From contig NZ_JACHIB010000019.1 in the NCBI RefSeq assembly GCF_014203015.1, positions 1 through 64,000 on the forward strand: a stretch of DNA of 64,000 nt, in the 5' to 3' direction. Under the pieces are notes generated by a model. The model was not told where the DNA came from. It searched no databases and was given only the letters and a program-made list of their open reading frames with translations. Within the stretch, counting starts at the first letter, position 1. Every line of letters starts with the position of its first letter. Shown here piece by piece: positions 46,269-56,486 of this stretch. The translations under genes and the position numbers were made by a program. Source of the stretch: Castellaniella defragrans (GTDB lineage Bacteria; Pseudomonadota; Gammaproteobacteria; Burkholderiales; Burkholderiaceae_B).

Positions 46269-47680
46269 GCGGGCGGCGGGACGCAGCCGGATCCGGGCCG
46301 GGTGCGGACGGGTCGGGCGGCCAGCCGGACGCCGGCCGACCCGGCGCGGGCCGTCCGGACGCGGACGGGGCCGCCGCACGCGCCGGCTCGCCGCTGCGGC
46401 CGGGCGTGAGGCGGCGCGAGGTCTGGTCCTGGGCGATGTACGACTTCGCCAATTCCGGCTATACCACCGTGGTGCTGACGACGGTGTTCAACGCCTATTT
46501 CGTCGGCGTGGTGGCGGCCGGGAAGAGCTGGGGCACCCTGGCGCTGACGGCGGCGCTGTCGCTGTCCTACCTGGCGGTGATGCTGTGGATGCCGGGCCTG
46601 GGCGCGCGGGCCGACGCGCGCGCCGGCCACCGCCGGCTGCTGTTCTCCAGCACCGCAGGCTGCGTGCTGGCCACGGCGATGCTGGCCAGCGTGGAGCCGG
46701 GCGACGTCGTCTGGGGGCTGCTCTGGCTGGCGCTGTCCAATGTCTGCTATTGCATCGGCGAGTCGGCGGTGGCGTCGTTCCTGCCCGGGCTGGCGCGGCC
46801 CGAGGCCATGGGGCGGGTGTCCGGCTGGGGCTGGAGCTTCGGCTATTTCGGCGGCATGCTGGCCCTGGGCCTGGCGCTGTGGGTGGCGGCCGCGGCGGAA
46901 TCCGGCGGCCTGCCGGCCCAGGCCTACGTCCCCTGGATCATGGGGCTGACGGCCGTCCTGTTCGCGGCGGCGGCGCTGCCGGCGTTCCTGTGGCTGCGCG
47001 AGCCCGGCACCGGCGCCGGCCGCCCGCCGGTGGCGATGCTGGCCCAGTTGCGGGCGGCGTGGCGCGAGACCCGCCGCGACTTTCCCGACTTCCGCCGCCT
47101 GCTGCAGTGCATTGCCTGCTACCAGGCGGGGATCGCGGTGGTGATCACGCTGTCGGCCGTCTACGCCACCGAGGTCATGGGCTTCGGCATGCGCGAGACC
47201 ATGCTGCTGGTGTTCCTGGTGAACATCGGCGCCGCCGTCGGGGCCTTCTGTTTCGGCTACCTGCAGGACCGCATCGGCCACCGCAAGGCCCTCGCCCTGA
47301 CCCTGCTGGGCTGGATCGCCATGGTGCTGCTGGCGGTCTCGGCCCGCTCGCTGCCGGTGTTCTGGACGGCCGCCGCCCTGGCGGGGCTGTGCATGGGGAC
47401 CAGCCAGAGCGCGGGCCGGGCCATGGTGGGGGTGCTGGCGCCGGCCAGCCGCCCGGCGGAATTCTTCGCCCTGTGGACCTTCGCCGTGCAGCTGGCGGCC
47501 GTGGTCGGGCCGCTGTCCTACGGCGTGCTGGTCTGGGCCACGGCGGGCAATCATCGCGCCGCGCTGCTGGCGACCGGGCTGTTCTTCCTCGCGGGCCTCG
47601 CGCTGCTGGGGCGGCTGGATTTCGCGCGCGGCATCCGCGCCCGGGATGAGCCCGGACACAGGTCAGTCCCTGCGGACTGA
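46265..47680 (+). CDS. MFS transporter, Atg22/UMF1-like
   Basis: A 471-residue membrane protein if it starts at GTG 46265, which overlaps the prpE stop (GTGA). A GTG at 46406 gives 424 residues and would drop a Gly/Asp/Ala-rich leader of about 47 residues with no clear function. The core matches the UMF1/Atg22 group: REVWSWAMYDFANSGYTTVV at the first helix, then VSGWGWSFGYFGGMLALGLA and FGYLQDRIGHRKALALTLLG, with about 12 segments. Such proteins are putative effluxers or permeases. The final 13 or so residues run into the tandem repeat downstream, which suggests the original stop has been altered. Confidence 0.85.
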   Translation: MSGRRDAAGSGPGADGSGGQPDAGRPGAGRPDADGAAARAGSPLRPGVRRREVWSWAMYDFANSGYTTVVLTTVFNAYFVGVVAAGKSWGTLALTAALSLSYLAVMLWMPGLGARADARAGHRRLLFSSTAGCVLATAMLASVEPGDVVWGLLWLALSNVCYCIGESAVASFLPGLARPEAMGRVSGWGWSFGYFGGMLALGLALWVAAAAESGGLPAQAYVPWIMGLTAVLFAAAALPAFLWLREPGTGAGRPPVAMLAQLRAAWRETRRDFPDFRRLLQCIACYQAGIAVVITLSAVYATEVMGFGMRETMLLVFLVNIGAAVGAFCFGYLQDRIGHRKALALTLLGWIAMVLLAVSARSLPVFWTAAALAGLCMGTSQSAGRAMVGVLAPASRPAEFFALWTFAVQLAAVVGPLSYGVLVWATAGNHRAALLATGLFFLAGLALLGRLDFARGIRARDEPGHRSVPAD

Positions 47681-47921
47681 CCTGTGCCGGGCGAATCGGA
47701 GCGGCCTGCAAGCCGCGACGTGGAGAGCTGCCACGGCTGGAGAGTCCCTGCGGACTGACCTGTGCCGGGCGAATCGGAGCGGCCTGCAAGCCGCGACGTG
47801 GAGAGCTGCCACGGCTGGAGAGTCCCTGCGGACTGACCTGTGCCGGGCGAATCGGAGCGGCCTGCAAGCCGCGACGTGGAGAGCTGCCACGGCTGGGGAG
47901 TCCCTGCAAGCCGCGACGTGG
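47665..47921. repeat. 78-bp tandem repeat, 3.3 copies
   Basis: Units at 47665-47742, 47743-47820 and 47821-47898 are identical apart from one base. A fourth (47899-47921) has lost 36 bp between two CCTGC motifs and then stops. Each unit holds small dyads: AGTCC ctgc GGACT, which in the first copy extends to 9 bp, and GCGGC ctgcaa GCCGC. The unit is a multiple of three, so several frames stay open across it on both strands, without ribosome-binding sites. It lies between the MFS stop and acs. Confidence 0.9.
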
Positions 47922-48071
47922 GCAAGTCACGCGGTAGACCGCCCGACCCTGCGCCGCAGCGCCTTCCCGCCCGGAGGCGGGTAGCATTTGTCAGTATCGA
48001 GTAAGCAACGTGCGGTACGGTTGCAACATTCAAACATAAAGTGAACGCATCACTAAACTCAGGAGCGAGCC

Positions 48072-50051
48072 ATGACCACGGAGATCGAATCCATATTGGT
48101 GGAAAACCGGGTGTTTCCGCCGCCTGCCGACCTCGTCGCGCAGGCCAATGTGTCGGGGATGGAGGGCTACCAGGCCCTGTGCGACGAAGCCAAGCGCGAC
48201 CCCGACGCCTTCTGGGCCCGCCTGGCCAATGAAAACCTGGTCTGGTCCAAGCCCTTCACCCAGGTGATCGACGAGTCGAACAAGCCGTTCTACAAGTTCT
48301 ACGCCGACGGCCAGATGAACGTCTCGGCCAACTGCCTGGACAAGCACCTGGGCACCCCGGCCGAGAACCGCACCGCCATCATCTTCGAGGCGGACGACGG
48401 CAAGGTCACCAAGGTCACCTACAAGGAACTGCACGCGCGGGTCGCGCAGTTCGCCAACGCCCTGAAGTCCCTGGGCTACCAGGCCGGCGAGCGCGCCATC
48501 ATCTACCTGCCCATGTCGATCGAGGCCGTGGTCGCCATGCAGGCCTGCGCCCGCCTGGGCATCATCCATTCCGTGGTGTTCGGCGGCTTCTCGTCCAAGA
48601 GCATCCACGAGCGCACCGTGGACGTCGGCGCCTCGCTGGTGATCACGGCCGACGCGCAGTTCCGCGGCGGCAAGGCCATCGCGCTGAAGGACGCCGTGGA
48701 CGAGGCCATCGCCATGGGCGGCTGCGAGGCTGTGCGCAAGGTCATCACCTACAAGCGCGCCGGCACCGAAGTCCAATGGAACGACGGGCGCGACCTGTGG
48801 TGGCACGACGTCGTCCAGGGCCAGTCCGCCGACTGCCCGCCCGTGGCCGTCGACGCCGACCATCCGCTGTTCATCCTGTACACCTCCGGCTCCACCGGCA
48901 AGCCCAAGGGCGTGCAGCATTCCAGCGCCGGCTTCCTGCTGTGGTCGCTGATGACCATGAAATGGACCTTCGACGCCAAGCCGACCGACGTGTTCTGGTG
49001 CACGGCCGACGTGGGCTGGGTGACGGGCCACTCCTACGTCACCTACGGCCCGCTGGCCGCCGGCGTGACCCAGGTGGTCTTCGAGGGCGTGCCCACCTAT
49101 CCGGACGCCGGGCGCTTCTGGAAGATGATCCAGGAGCACAAGGTCACGATCTTCTACACCGCGCCCACGGCCATCCGCTCGCTGACCAAGCTGTCCGAGG
49201 CCGATCCCAAGGTCCATCCCAAGTCCTTCGACCTGAGCACGCTGCGCATCATCGGTTCGGTGGGCGAGCCCATCAACCCCGAAGCCTGGGTCTGGTACTA
49301 CAACAACGTCGGCGGCCAGCGCTGCCCGGTGATCGACACCTGGTGGCAGACGGAAACCGGCGCGCACATGATCACGCCGCTGCCGGGCGTCACCCCGCTC
49401 AAGCCGGGCTCCTGCACGCTGCCGCTGCCGGGCATCGATGCCGCCATCGTCGACGAGACCGGCGAAGAGGTCGAGCGCGGCAAGGGCGGCTTCCTGGTGA
49501 TCCGCCGCCCGTGGCCCTCGATGATCCGCACGATCTGGGGCGACCCGGAACGCTTCAAGAAGACCTACTTCCCCGACGAGCTGAAGGGCTACTACCTGGC
49601 CGGCGACGGCGCCCAGCGCGACAAGGACGGCTACTTCTGGATCATGGGCCGCATCGACGACGTGCTGAACGTCTCGGGCCACCGCCTGGGCACGATGGAA
49701 GTCGAGTCGGCCCTGGTGGCGCACGAGATGGTGGCCGAGGCCGCCGTGGTCGGCCGCCCGGACGACACCACCGGCGAGGCCGTGGTGGCCTTCGTGGTGC
49801 TCAACGGTCCGCTGCCCCAGGGCGACCAGGCCGCCGTCGTGGCCAAGCAGCTGCGCGACTGGGTGGCCAAGGAAATCGGCCCCATCGCCAAGCCGCGCGA
49901 GATCCGCTTCGGCGAAAACCTGCCGAAAACCCGCTCGGGCAAGATCATGCGCCGCCTGCTGCGCGTGGTCGCCAAGGGCGAACCCATCACCCAGGACGTG
50001 TCCACCCTGGAAAATCCCGGCATCCTGGACCAACTGGCCCAGGTGCGGTAA
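48072..50051 (+). CDS. acs: acetyl-CoA synthetase
   Basis: A 659-residue AMP-forming enzyme: acetate plus CoA to acetyl-CoA. Motifs: [73 protein letters not shown]; hinge [20 protein letters not shown]; acetylation-sensitive Lys in [14 protein letters not shown]. The length and WWQTETG identify Acs. GGAG precedes the ATG. A double-hairpin terminator follows. Confidence 0.97.
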   Translation: MTTEIESILVENRVFPPPADLVAQANVSGMEGYQALCDEAKRDPDAFWARLANENLVWSKPFTQVIDESNKPFYKFYADGQMNVSANCLDKHLGTPAENRTAIIFEADDGKVTKVTYKELHARVAQFANALKSLGYQAGERAIIYLPMSIEAVVAMQACARLGIIHSVVFGGFSSKSIHERTVDVGASLVITADAQFRGGKAIALKDAVDEAIAMGGCEAVRKVITYKRAGTEVQWNDGRDLWWHDVVQGQSADCPPVAVDADHPLFILYTSGSTGKPKGVQHSSAGFLLWSLMTMKWTFDAKPTDVFWCTADVGWVTGHSYVTYGPLAAGVTQVVFEGVPTYPDAGRFWKMIQEHKVTIFYTAPTAIRSLTKLSEADPKVHPKSFDLSTLRIIGSVGEPINPEAWVWYYNNVGGQRCPVIDTWWQTETGAHMITPLPGVTPLKPGSCTLPLPGIDAAIVDETGEEVERGKGGFLVIRRPWPSMIRTIWGDPERFKKTYFPDELKGYYLAGDGAQRDKDGYFWIMGRIDDVLNVSGHRLGTMEVESALVAHEMVAEAAVVGRPDDTTGEAVVAFVVLNGPLPQGDQAAVVAKQLRDWVAKEIGPIAKPREIRFGENLPKTRSGKIMRRLLRVVAKGEPITQDVSTLENPGILDQLAQVR

Positions 50052-50056
50052 CGCGT

Positions 50057-50128
50057 GTCGGACGATGCGCTGTGATCCAGCGCATCGGACACAAGCAAAG
50101 GGGCGGGGGAATCCTCCGCCCCTTTTTT
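50057..50128 (+). terminator. terminator after acs
   Basis: A first hairpin (50057-50090, GATGCGCTG / CAGCGCATC core) is followed by a G/C-rich stem at 50098-50122 (AAGGGGCGG / CCGCCCCTT) and TTTTTT. It starts 6 bp after the acs stop. Confidence 0.9.
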
Positions 50129-50214
50129 ATGTGCGCCCAGCATGGGCGCACTCCTGGAGGGGCCGCCCCAAGGCAAAAAGCGGCCCCCTCCCCGTTTACG
50201 CCCCCCTCATTTCC

Positions 50215-51123
50215 TCATTCGCATTCCAGCAGGGGCGTCAGCAGGCCGTCGAGCCAGTCGTTGAAGATCAGCAGGCGCCGGGGCCGGTAGCGGGCGTAGG
50301 GGTGCACCAGCTGGATCGGCATGGCGGGCGCCGGCCAGGCGGGCAGGACTTCGACCAGTTCGCCGCGGTCCAGGTGCTCCTGGACGTCGAACGCCGGGAC
50401 CTGGATCATGCCCAGTCCCGCGAGGCAGCAGGCGATGTAGTTCTCGACGTTGTTCACCGCCACCGGCCCCGGCATCCTCAGGGCGTGGCGGGCCGGACCT
50501 TCCATCCATTCCCAGGGCACGGGCTGCTCGCCGATGGTCGCCGGCAGGTAATGGATCGCCTGGTGGCGCGGCAGGTCGTCCGGGGATGCGGGCATGCCGA
50601 ACCGCGCCAGGTAGTCGGGGCTGGCGCAGTTGACCATGCGCAACCGGCCCAGCGGCCTGACGATCAGGCTGTCGAGCCCCGCCGAGCCGACCCGCAAGGC
50701 GCAGTCGAATCCCTCCCGCGCCAGATCGGTGAGCCGGTCGCTGGAGCCGAGCAGGATCTCCAGCCTGGGGTGGCGCGCGTGGAATTCCAGCAGCGCCGGC
50801 GCGATCAGCCGCCGGGCGATGCGGCTGGGAACGTCCACGCGCAGGCGCCCGGTCATCTCGGTCTCCTGCGTATGGAAGAAATGCTCCAGGCTTTCCGCAT
50901 CCTCGATGAAGAGACGGGCGCGCTCGAAGAACTCCTCGCCGTCCGGCGTCAGCTTGACGTGCCGCGTCGTCCGGTTGAACAGGCGCGAGCCGAGCCGCCT
51001 TTCGAGTTTCTGGATGGCCAGCGAAGCCGTGGGCCTGGGAATGCCCAGGAGCGCCGCGGCGGTGGTGAAGCTGCCGCTGTGGGTGACGCTGACAAAGACC
51101 CGGATTTCGTCGATCAGGCTCAT
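50215..51123 (-). CDS. LysR-type transcriptional regulator
   Basis: A 302-residue regulator: SLIDEIRVFVSVTHSGSFTT and GIPRPTASLAIQKLERRLGS form the winged helix, NRTTRHVKLTPDGEEFFERA the linker, and GRLRVDVPSRIARRLIAPAL opens the effector domain. It is close to the AaeR/DmlR-like group. It is convergent with acs and divergent from the chemoreceptor gene; the 202-bp gap to the latter is A/T-rich and may hold its operator. Target unknown. Confidence 0.88.
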   Translation of the reverse strand: MSLIDEIRVFVSVTHSGSFTTAAALLGIPRPTASLAIQKLERRLGSRLFNRTTRHVKLTPDGEEFFERARLFIEDAESLEHFFHTQETEMTGRLRVDVPSRIARRLIAPALLEFHARHPRLEILLGSSDRLTDLAREGFDCALRVGSAGLDSLIVRPLGRLRMVNCASPDYLARFGMPASPDDLPRHQAIHYLPATIGEQPVPWEWMEGPARHALRMPGPVAVNNVENYIACCLAGLGMIQVPAFDVQEHLDRGELVEVLPAWPAPAMPIQLVHPYARYRPRRLLIFNDWLDGLLTPLLECE

Positions 51124-51325
51124 GGATTGGTATTGGAAGCTGACAGGTGAATCAATATTTCCGCTATTTATTACTTTATGAATATCCCATACACTGCTGT
51201 TCCCATCAAGGTGACGATGCAAAATCCGCATGAGCGATAAGGACATGGGTGGCCGTCATTACGTTTGAAATAGATGGAAAACGCTTAACAAACAAGCAGT
51301 TCCATCTCGAAACCCAGGCGGAACC

Positions 51326-53065
51326 ATGCGCAAGAACCTGCCCGTCACGCAAAACGTCCATGCGTATCCGGCACACCAGACGCTCATCTCCATCACCGAC
51401 CTCAAGGGGCGGATCACCTATTGCAACGACGATTTCGTCAGCGTCAGCGGCTATCGGCGCGAGGAATTGCTGGGGCAGCCGCACAACATCCTGCGGCACC
51501 CCGACATGCCCGAAGAGGCCTTCCGCGACTTCTGGGAAACCATCCAGGCGAGCGGGATCTGGAGCTCCATCATCAAGAACCGGCGCAAGAACGGAGATGC
51601 CTACTGGGTGAGGGCCAATGCGACGCCCATGCGCAAAGGGCATGAAACGGTCGGCTACCTGTCGGTCCGCACCTTGCCGACTCCCGCGGAAATCGAGACG
51701 GCCGAGAACCTGTTCGCCCTCATGCGCGGCGAAGCCGCGAAGGCGGCCGGAAACGGCCGGCGCCTGAAGCACGTCTTCAGGAACGGCATGCTCAGGCGCC
51801 GGGGCCTGGCGGGCCTGGCGGGCGCCGTCCTGCATCCCGGCCGGATGGCGGCGCTGGGCCTGTTCGTCGTCCTGGCCGCCGCGGGCGCGCCGGTCGCCGC
51901 ATTGCTCGGCGCGCCCGCCTGGGGCGAGGGGCTGGCGGGCCTGCTGGCCGCCGGGGTGGCGCTGGCCGGCATCCGGTCCGTCGCGATCCGGCCGGTGGCC
52001 GAGGTCGCGCAGGTGGCCGAGCGCCTGGCGAGCTGCGATCTGTCGGCCTTCGTCCGGATGGCCGAGCAAGGCGCCACGCGCAGGCTGCTGCTGCCCATCG
52101 GCCAGCTGGCCCTGGCGACCCGCACCGTCATGGTGGACGTGCGTAACGATCTGCGGACCCTCTCCGACATGGCGAAAGCCGTCGCCTCCCAGAGCTCGGA
52201 CCTCGCCTCGCGCACGGAAACACAGGCCGCGAACCTGGTCCAGACCGCCGCCGCGATGGACGAGATCAGCAGCACGGTGGGGCAGACCTCGGACGTGAGC
52301 AAGGCGGGCCTGGAAGCCGCGCAGGAAGCCGTCCGGGCCGTGGAAGCCAGCCAGGAAACCACGCGCGACGTCTCGGACGTGATGAAGGAAATCGCGCAGT
52401 CCTCCCTGGATGTCGGCGCCTTCGCCAAGGTGATCGAGGACGTCGCGTTTCAGACCAACATCCTGGCGCTCAACGCCGCGGTCGAGGCCGCGCGGGCCGG
52501 CGAGCACGGCCGGGGTTTCGCCGTGGTCGCGGCCGAAGTGCGGGCGCTGTCCCAGCGCACCACGACGGCGGCCAAGGACATCCGCAACCTGATCCAGCAA
52601 TCCCAGGAGCGGGCGAGCCAGGGCAACCAGAGCGTGGCGCAGGCGCAGGCGCGGATGGCCGACGTGGTCGCCAGCGTCGAGCGCGTCAAGCAGATGCTGG
52701 AAGAAATCAGTGGCGCGGCCGGCGAGCAGGCGCGCGGCGTGAACGAGATCAGCGCCGCGCTCCAGCAACTGGACCGCATCACGCAGGAAAATACCTCGAT
52801 GGTGGAGGTGCTGACGGGCGCCTCGACGCGGATGAGCGCCAAGGTGGACCAGGCCGGGAGCAACATCATGGTGTTCCGGATCTCCCCGGACGACAGGACG
52901 CATGCCGAAACCGACGCCGTGGAACTGCGCCGGCAGATCAGGGCGAATGGCCTGGACCTGGAGGACGCCGCGTTGGCTCCGGGGCTCCCGTCCACGGAGC
53001 CCCCGCGCGGGCGGCGGGCCGGGCGCCCGGGGCCGGCTCGGGCGCCTGCCCAGGTGGCCTGCTAG
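51326..53065 (+). CDS. PAS-containing methyl-accepting chemotaxis protein (Aer-like)
   Basis: A 579-residue receptor. PAS domain at about 10-115 ([57 protein letters not shown]) follows the Aer style that holds FAD. Two hydrophobic segments at about 170-215 form a hairpin anchor with no periplasmic sensor, then a HAMP-like linker and a coiled-coil signalling domain (about 270-505). The hairpin tip contains [20 protein letters not shown] and the following [16 protein letters not shown] Pro/Arg-rich tail ends in VAC. It probably senses redox or energy state. Its TAG stop overlaps the MarC stop on the other strand (CTAG). Confidence 0.93.
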   Translation: MRKNLPVTQNVHAYPAHQTLISITDLKGRITYCNDDFVSVSGYRREELLGQPHNILRHPDMPEEAFRDFWETIQASGIWSSIIKNRRKNGDAYWVRANATPMRKGHETVGYLSVRTLPTPAEIETAENLFALMRGEAAKAAGNGRRLKHVFRNGMLRRRGLAGLAGAVLHPGRMAALGLFVVLAAAGAPVAALLGAPAWGEGLAGLLAAGVALAGIRSVAIRPVAEVAQVAERLASCDLSAFVRMAEQGATRRLLLPIGQLALATRTVMVDVRNDLRTLSDMAKAVASQSSDLASRTETQAANLVQTAAAMDEISSTVGQTSDVSKAGLEAAQEAVRAVEASQETTRDVSDVMKEIAQSSLDVGAFAKVIEDVAFQTNILALNAAVEAARAGEHGRGFAVVAAEVRALSQRTTTAAKDIRNLIQQSQERASQGNQSVAQAQARMADVVASVERVKQMLEEISGAAGEQARGVNEISAALQQLDRITQENTSMVEVLTGASTRMSAKVDQAGSNIMVFRISPDDRTHAETDAVELRRQIRANGLDLEDAALAPGLPSTEPPRGRRAGRPGPARAPAQVAC

Positions 53066-53715
53066 TGCGCCAGCCCCGGCAGCAGCGCCTTGGTGCCCGC
53101 GAAGGTCATTTCCACGGCGATGGCCGCCAGGATCATGCCCATGACGCGGGCCATGATGACGCGCATCTTGGTCGAGAGCAGCTTGCCGATGGACGCGGCG
53201 AAATACAGCACCGCGAAGACCGAGGCCAGCACGGCCACCAGCACGATGCCGAACCCCAGGTACTGCGCCGAATGGCGCGCCTGGGCGCCGTAGATGATGA
53301 GCGTGGCGATGGTGCCGGGGCCCACGATCATGGGGAAGGTCAGGGGATAGAAGGCGGGGTTGTCCTCGACCTCGGCGCGGGCCGCCAGGCCGCCGACGTT
53401 CTTTTCCTGGGTGGCGCGCTCGTGCGAGGTGATCGGCTGGCCGTTGAGCATGGACAGCGCGATGCCGCTCAGCACCAGCCCGCCGGCGACGCGGAAGGAA
53501 TCCAGGCTGACGCCGAAGAAGCGGATGATGTGGCTGCCCGCCAGCGAGATGACGATGCACATCGCCGTGGTGTAGATCAGGATCGCCACCGCCTGGCTGC
53601 GCTGTTCGGCCACGGTCTTGTTGCTCGTGACCGCCAGGAACAGCGGCAGGATGATGAACGGATTCATGATGGCGAACAGCGCGCCCAGGAACTTGGTAGC
53701 GAAGGTGATGTCCAT
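53062..53715 (-). CDS. MarC/UPF0056 family membrane protein
   Basis: A 217-residue protein with six hydrophobic segments: [56 protein letters not shown] and [18 protein letters not shown]. These are the family's NP and PGxxA features. MarC proteins are of unclear function; an early link to antibiotic resistance was withdrawn. The start overlaps the preceding ETF-QO stop by one base, so it is in the same transcript. Confidence 0.9.
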   Translation of the reverse strand: MDITFATKFLGALFAIMNPFIILPLFLAVTSNKTVAEQRSQAVAILIYTTAMCIVISLAGSHIIRFFGVSLDSFRVAGGLVLSGIALSMLNGQPITSHERATQEKNVGGLAARAEVEDNPAFYPLTFPMIVGPGTIATLIIYGAQARHSAQYLGFGIVLVAVLASVFAVLYFAASIGKLLSTKMRVIMARVMGMILAAIAVEMTFAGTKALLPGLAH

Positions 53716-55361
53716 CACATCCCGTTGTAGACCGGCCCCTCGCCGCCCTGCGGCGTCACCCAGACGATGTTCTGCGTCGGGTCCTTGATGTCGCAGGTCT
53801 TGCAGTGGACGCAGTTCTGGGCGTTGATCTGCAGGCGGTCCTCGCCGGTCTCGGTCTTGACGAACTCGTACACTCCGGCCGGACAGAAGCGCGCTTCCGG
53901 GCCGCCGAATTTCGCCAGGTTGATCTTCACCGGCACCGTGTCGTCCTTCAGCGTCAGGTGGACGGGCTCGTTCTCGTCGTGGTTGGTGTTGGAGATGAAC
54001 ACCGAACTGAGGCGGTCGAAGGTCAGCTTGCCGTCGGGCTTGGGGTAGTCGATGCGCGCGCATTCGGCCGCCGGCTGCAGGCAGGCGTGGTCGGGCTTGG
54101 TGCGGTGGATGGTCCAGGGCATCCGGCCCTTGAACAGCCATTGCTCGATGCCGGTCATCAGCGTGCCGACGGTGCGGCCCTTCTTGAACCACTGCTTGAA
54201 GTTGCGCGACTTGTTCAGCTCGGCGTGCAGCCAGGAGCGCTCGAAGGCGGCCGGGTAGGCGGTCAGTTCGTCGTGGCTGCGGCCCGCGGCCAGGGCGTCG
54301 AAGGCGGCCTCGGCGGCCAGGGCGCCGGACTTGATGGCCGAATGGCTGCCCTTGATGCGCGAGGCGTTCAGCATGCCGGCCTCGCAGCCCACCAGCACGC
54401 CGCCGGGGAAGCAGAGCTTGGGCAGGGACAGCAGCCCGCCGGCCGTGAGCGAGCGCGCGCCGTAGGCGATGCGCTTGCCGCCCTCGAAGGTGGCGCGGAT
54501 CGCCGGATGGGTCTTGTAGCGCTGGAATTCCTCGAAGGGCGAGAGCCAGGGATTGGCGTAGTCCAGACCCACGACCAGGCCCACGGCCACCAGGTTGTCG
54601 TTCAGGTGGTAGAGGAAGGAGCCGCCGTAGGTGTCCGAATCCAGCGGCCAGCCGGCGGTGTGCATCACCATGCCGGGGCGCGCCTGCGCGGGATCGACTT
54701 CCCAGAGTTCCTTGATGCCGATGGCGTAGCTCTGCGGGTCGCGGCCGGCGTCCAGGCGGTATTTCTCGATCAGCTGGCGGCCCAGGTGGCCGCGCGAGCC
54801 TTCGGCGAAGATCGTGTAGCGCGCCAGCAGTTCCATGCCGGGCTGGTAGGCGTCGGTGTGGCTGCCGTCGCGCGCCACGCCCATGTCGCCGGTCAGCACG
54901 CCGCGCACGGCGCCGGACTCGGTGTAGAGGATCTGCGCGGCGGCGAAGCCGGGGAACACGTCCACGCCCAGGGCCTCGGCCTGCTCGCCCAGCCAGCGGG
55001 TGACGTGACCCAGGCGCACGATGTAGTTGCCGTGATTCTTGAAACAGTCCGGCAGCAGCCAGGCCGGCGTGGCGCGCGCGCCCGATTCGGTCAGGAACAG
55101 GAAGCGGTCGTCGGTGACGGCCACATCCAGCGGCGCGCCGCGTTCCTTCCAGTCGGGGATGAGCTCGGTCAGGGCCTGGGGATCCATCACGGCGCCCGAG
55201 AGGATGTGGGCGCCGATCTCGGCGGCCTTTTCCAGGACGCAGACGCTGACGTCCTGGCCGCGCTCGGCGGCCAGCTGTTTCAGGCGGATCGCCGCCGAAA
55301 GACCGGCCGGCCCGCCTCCGACGACGACGACGTCGTATTCCATCGATTCACGTTCAGTCAT
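53715..55361 (-). CDS. electron-transfer flavoprotein-ubiquinone oxidoreductase
   Basis: A 548-residue flavo-iron-sulfur protein that moves electrons from ETF (reduced by acyl-CoA dehydrogenases) to ubiquinone at the inner membrane. The FAD loop VVVVGGGPAGLSAAIRLKQL is near the start, GAHILSGAVMDPQAL follows, the quinone/membrane region lies about 220-330, and the [4Fe-4S] ferredoxin-like Cys are in NCVHCKTCDIKDP plus an earlier FCPAGVYEF. It fits a fatty- or amino-acid-degrading metabolism, useful to the catabolic cluster beyond. Start MTERESMEYD was taken from ATG 55361. Confidence 0.95.
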   Translation of the reverse strand: MTERESMEYDVVVVGGGPAGLSAAIRLKQLAAERGQDVSVCVLEKAAEIGAHILSGAVMDPQALTELIPDWKERGAPLDVAVTDDRFLFLTESGARATPAWLLPDCFKNHGNYIVRLGHVTRWLGEQAEALGVDVFPGFAAAQILYTESGAVRGVLTGDMGVARDGSHTDAYQPGMELLARYTIFAEGSRGHLGRQLIEKYRLDAGRDPQSYAIGIKELWEVDPAQARPGMVMHTAGWPLDSDTYGGSFLYHLNDNLVAVGLVVGLDYANPWLSPFEEFQRYKTHPAIRATFEGGKRIAYGARSLTAGGLLSLPKLCFPGGVLVGCEAGMLNASRIKGSHSAIKSGALAAEAAFDALAAGRSHDELTAYPAAFERSWLHAELNKSRNFKQWFKKGRTVGTLMTGIEQWLFKGRMPWTIHRTKPDHACLQPAAECARIDYPKPDGKLTFDRLSSVFISNTNHDENEPVHLTLKDDTVPVKINLAKFGGPEARFCPAGVYEFVKTETGEDRLQINAQNCVHCKTCDIKDPTQNIVWVTPQGGEGPVYNGM

Positions 55362-55673
55362 GGGTGCATTCCCGTTGCTTGATGAGCGTTGAGGATACTC
55401 TGGACAAGTCCCCGCGCCGCGTGCATCTGCGGACTCGGGCGGTCTGCGGCGTTGCTCGTCCTTGCCATGGCGCCGGCCATGGCTGCGGTTCGCGCCTTGC
55501 ATCCCATATCCCGATCCGCGGCGCCCGCTTTCCGCTCGACTTGTTCAGAATATCCTGGCGAGGCCGGACCCCGCCATGTTGCGGGCCATTGTATTGCAGA
55601 ACCCGGCCGCGGCCATGGCCAGGATCGGTTCATATCGGGACAGGCGAAATGCCGCGGCTTGTCCATGTTCTCT
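55362..55673. other. 312-bp region between the ETF-QO and TetR genes
   Basis: Both flanking genes are on the minus strand. No credible gene is seen, and codon bias in the open frames across it is poor. It should contain the ETF-QO promoter, which I could not place with confidence. Confidence 0.3.
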
Positions 55674-56411
55674 TCACGTTCTTTCCATGTCCGTGCGGCC
55701 TTGCCGCCCTTCGCTGCGCGCGGGCGGGTCCTGGCGGCCCGCGCCGCGCGGGGAGAAGAGGGTGCAGCACCAGATTTCGCTGACGATGCGCGCCGCGTCG
55801 TCCACGGGCAGCATCTCCGCCGCGGTGTCGGGGTGGGCGTACCAGACGTAGGCCGACTGCTCCGTCATCGAGGCCAGGGCTTCCAGGGAGACCCGCGCCG
55901 GCATGCCGTTGATCTCGGTGATGCCGTGGTCGCGCTCCAGCGCCGTGGCGACCCGCACGATGTGGCGCTCGCGCATGTACCACCACATGTCGTCGTAGCG
56001 CTGGTCCACCATGGTCGCCTCGATGAAGGCCCGCATCACCTTGCGGTGGTTGCGGTAGTGGCCCAGGTAGCCGCGGTTGGATTCGAGGATCGCCTCGTCG
56101 GGGCGGTCGCGGAAGCTCTGCCGCTCGCCCGGCCGGCTGGCGGCGTACAGCTCGTTGTGGATGTCGTGGATGATCGCCAGGAAGACGTCGTCCTTGTTGT
56201 CGAAGTAGCGGTACAGGGCGCCCATCGAGAGGTGGGCCCTTTCCGCCAGATCGCTCATGCGCATCGAGACGTAGCCGGCTTCGCCGAAGATTTCTCTGCC
56301 GCTCGCCAGGATGCGGGCCAGGGTCGCCCGCCCCTTCGGGGTGGTGGGCTGGGGAAGGTTCGGTTCCGGGGCTTTTTTCAGCATTTCCTGTTTTTTTAAA
56401 AAAAGCGACAT
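55674..56411 (-). CDS. TetR-family transcriptional regulator
   Basis: A 245-residue repressor: after a Lys/Pro-rich leader the helix-turn-helix lies at about 30-75 (ARILASGREIFGEAGYVSMR, ERAHLSMGALYRYFDNKDDV). The C-terminal ligand domain contains RNHRKVMRAFIEATMVDQRY and ends with a basic tail. GTG 56414 and ATG 56411 are both possible. It is divergent from the SDR gene that opens the catabolic cluster and so is its likely repressor, released perhaps by a CoA ester. Confidence 0.9.
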   Translation of the reverse strand: MSLFLKKQEMLKKAPEPNLPQPTTPKGRATLARILASGREIFGEAGYVSMRMSDLAERAHLSMGALYRYFDNKDDVFLAIIHDIHNELYAASRPGERQSFRDRPDEAILESNRGYLGHYRNHRKVMRAFIEATMVDQRYDDMWWYMRERHIVRVATALERDHGITEINGMPARVSLEALASMTEQSAYVWYAHPDTAAEMLPVDDAARIVSEIWCCTLFSPRGAGRQDPPARSEGRQGRTDMERT

Positions 56412-56416
56412 CACTA

Positions 56417-56455
56417 TTGCTTTTTGGCGCAGCGTCGCTTAGAGTATGGGCATAC
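56417..56455 (+). promoter_or_regulatory. divergent promoter with candidate TetR operator
   Basis: TTGCTT (56417-56422) and TAGAGT (56440-56445), 17 bp apart, form a fair promoter for the cluster. The palindrome GTATG-GG-CATAC (56444-56455) overlaps its downstream edge and is the best operator candidate in the 75-bp gap. Confidence 0.45.
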
Positions 56456-56486
56456 AAGAAAAAATTCGGTTAGCGAGGATGGAGAC

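Noticed and set aside
47665-47921. CRISPR array
   Set aside because: The units are directly adjacent with no unique spacers and are 78 bp long, so this is an ordinary tandem repeat.
47551-48033. Repeat protein encoded by the 78-bp array
   Set aside because: Several frames on both strands stay open simply because 78 is divisible by 3. None has a ribosome-binding site or a recognisable domain.
51214-51240. Flagellar sigma-28 promoter before the chemoreceptor gene (GCGATAA at 51234)
   Set aside because: No TAAA-like -35 at the right distance, so the resemblance of the -10 alone is not enough.
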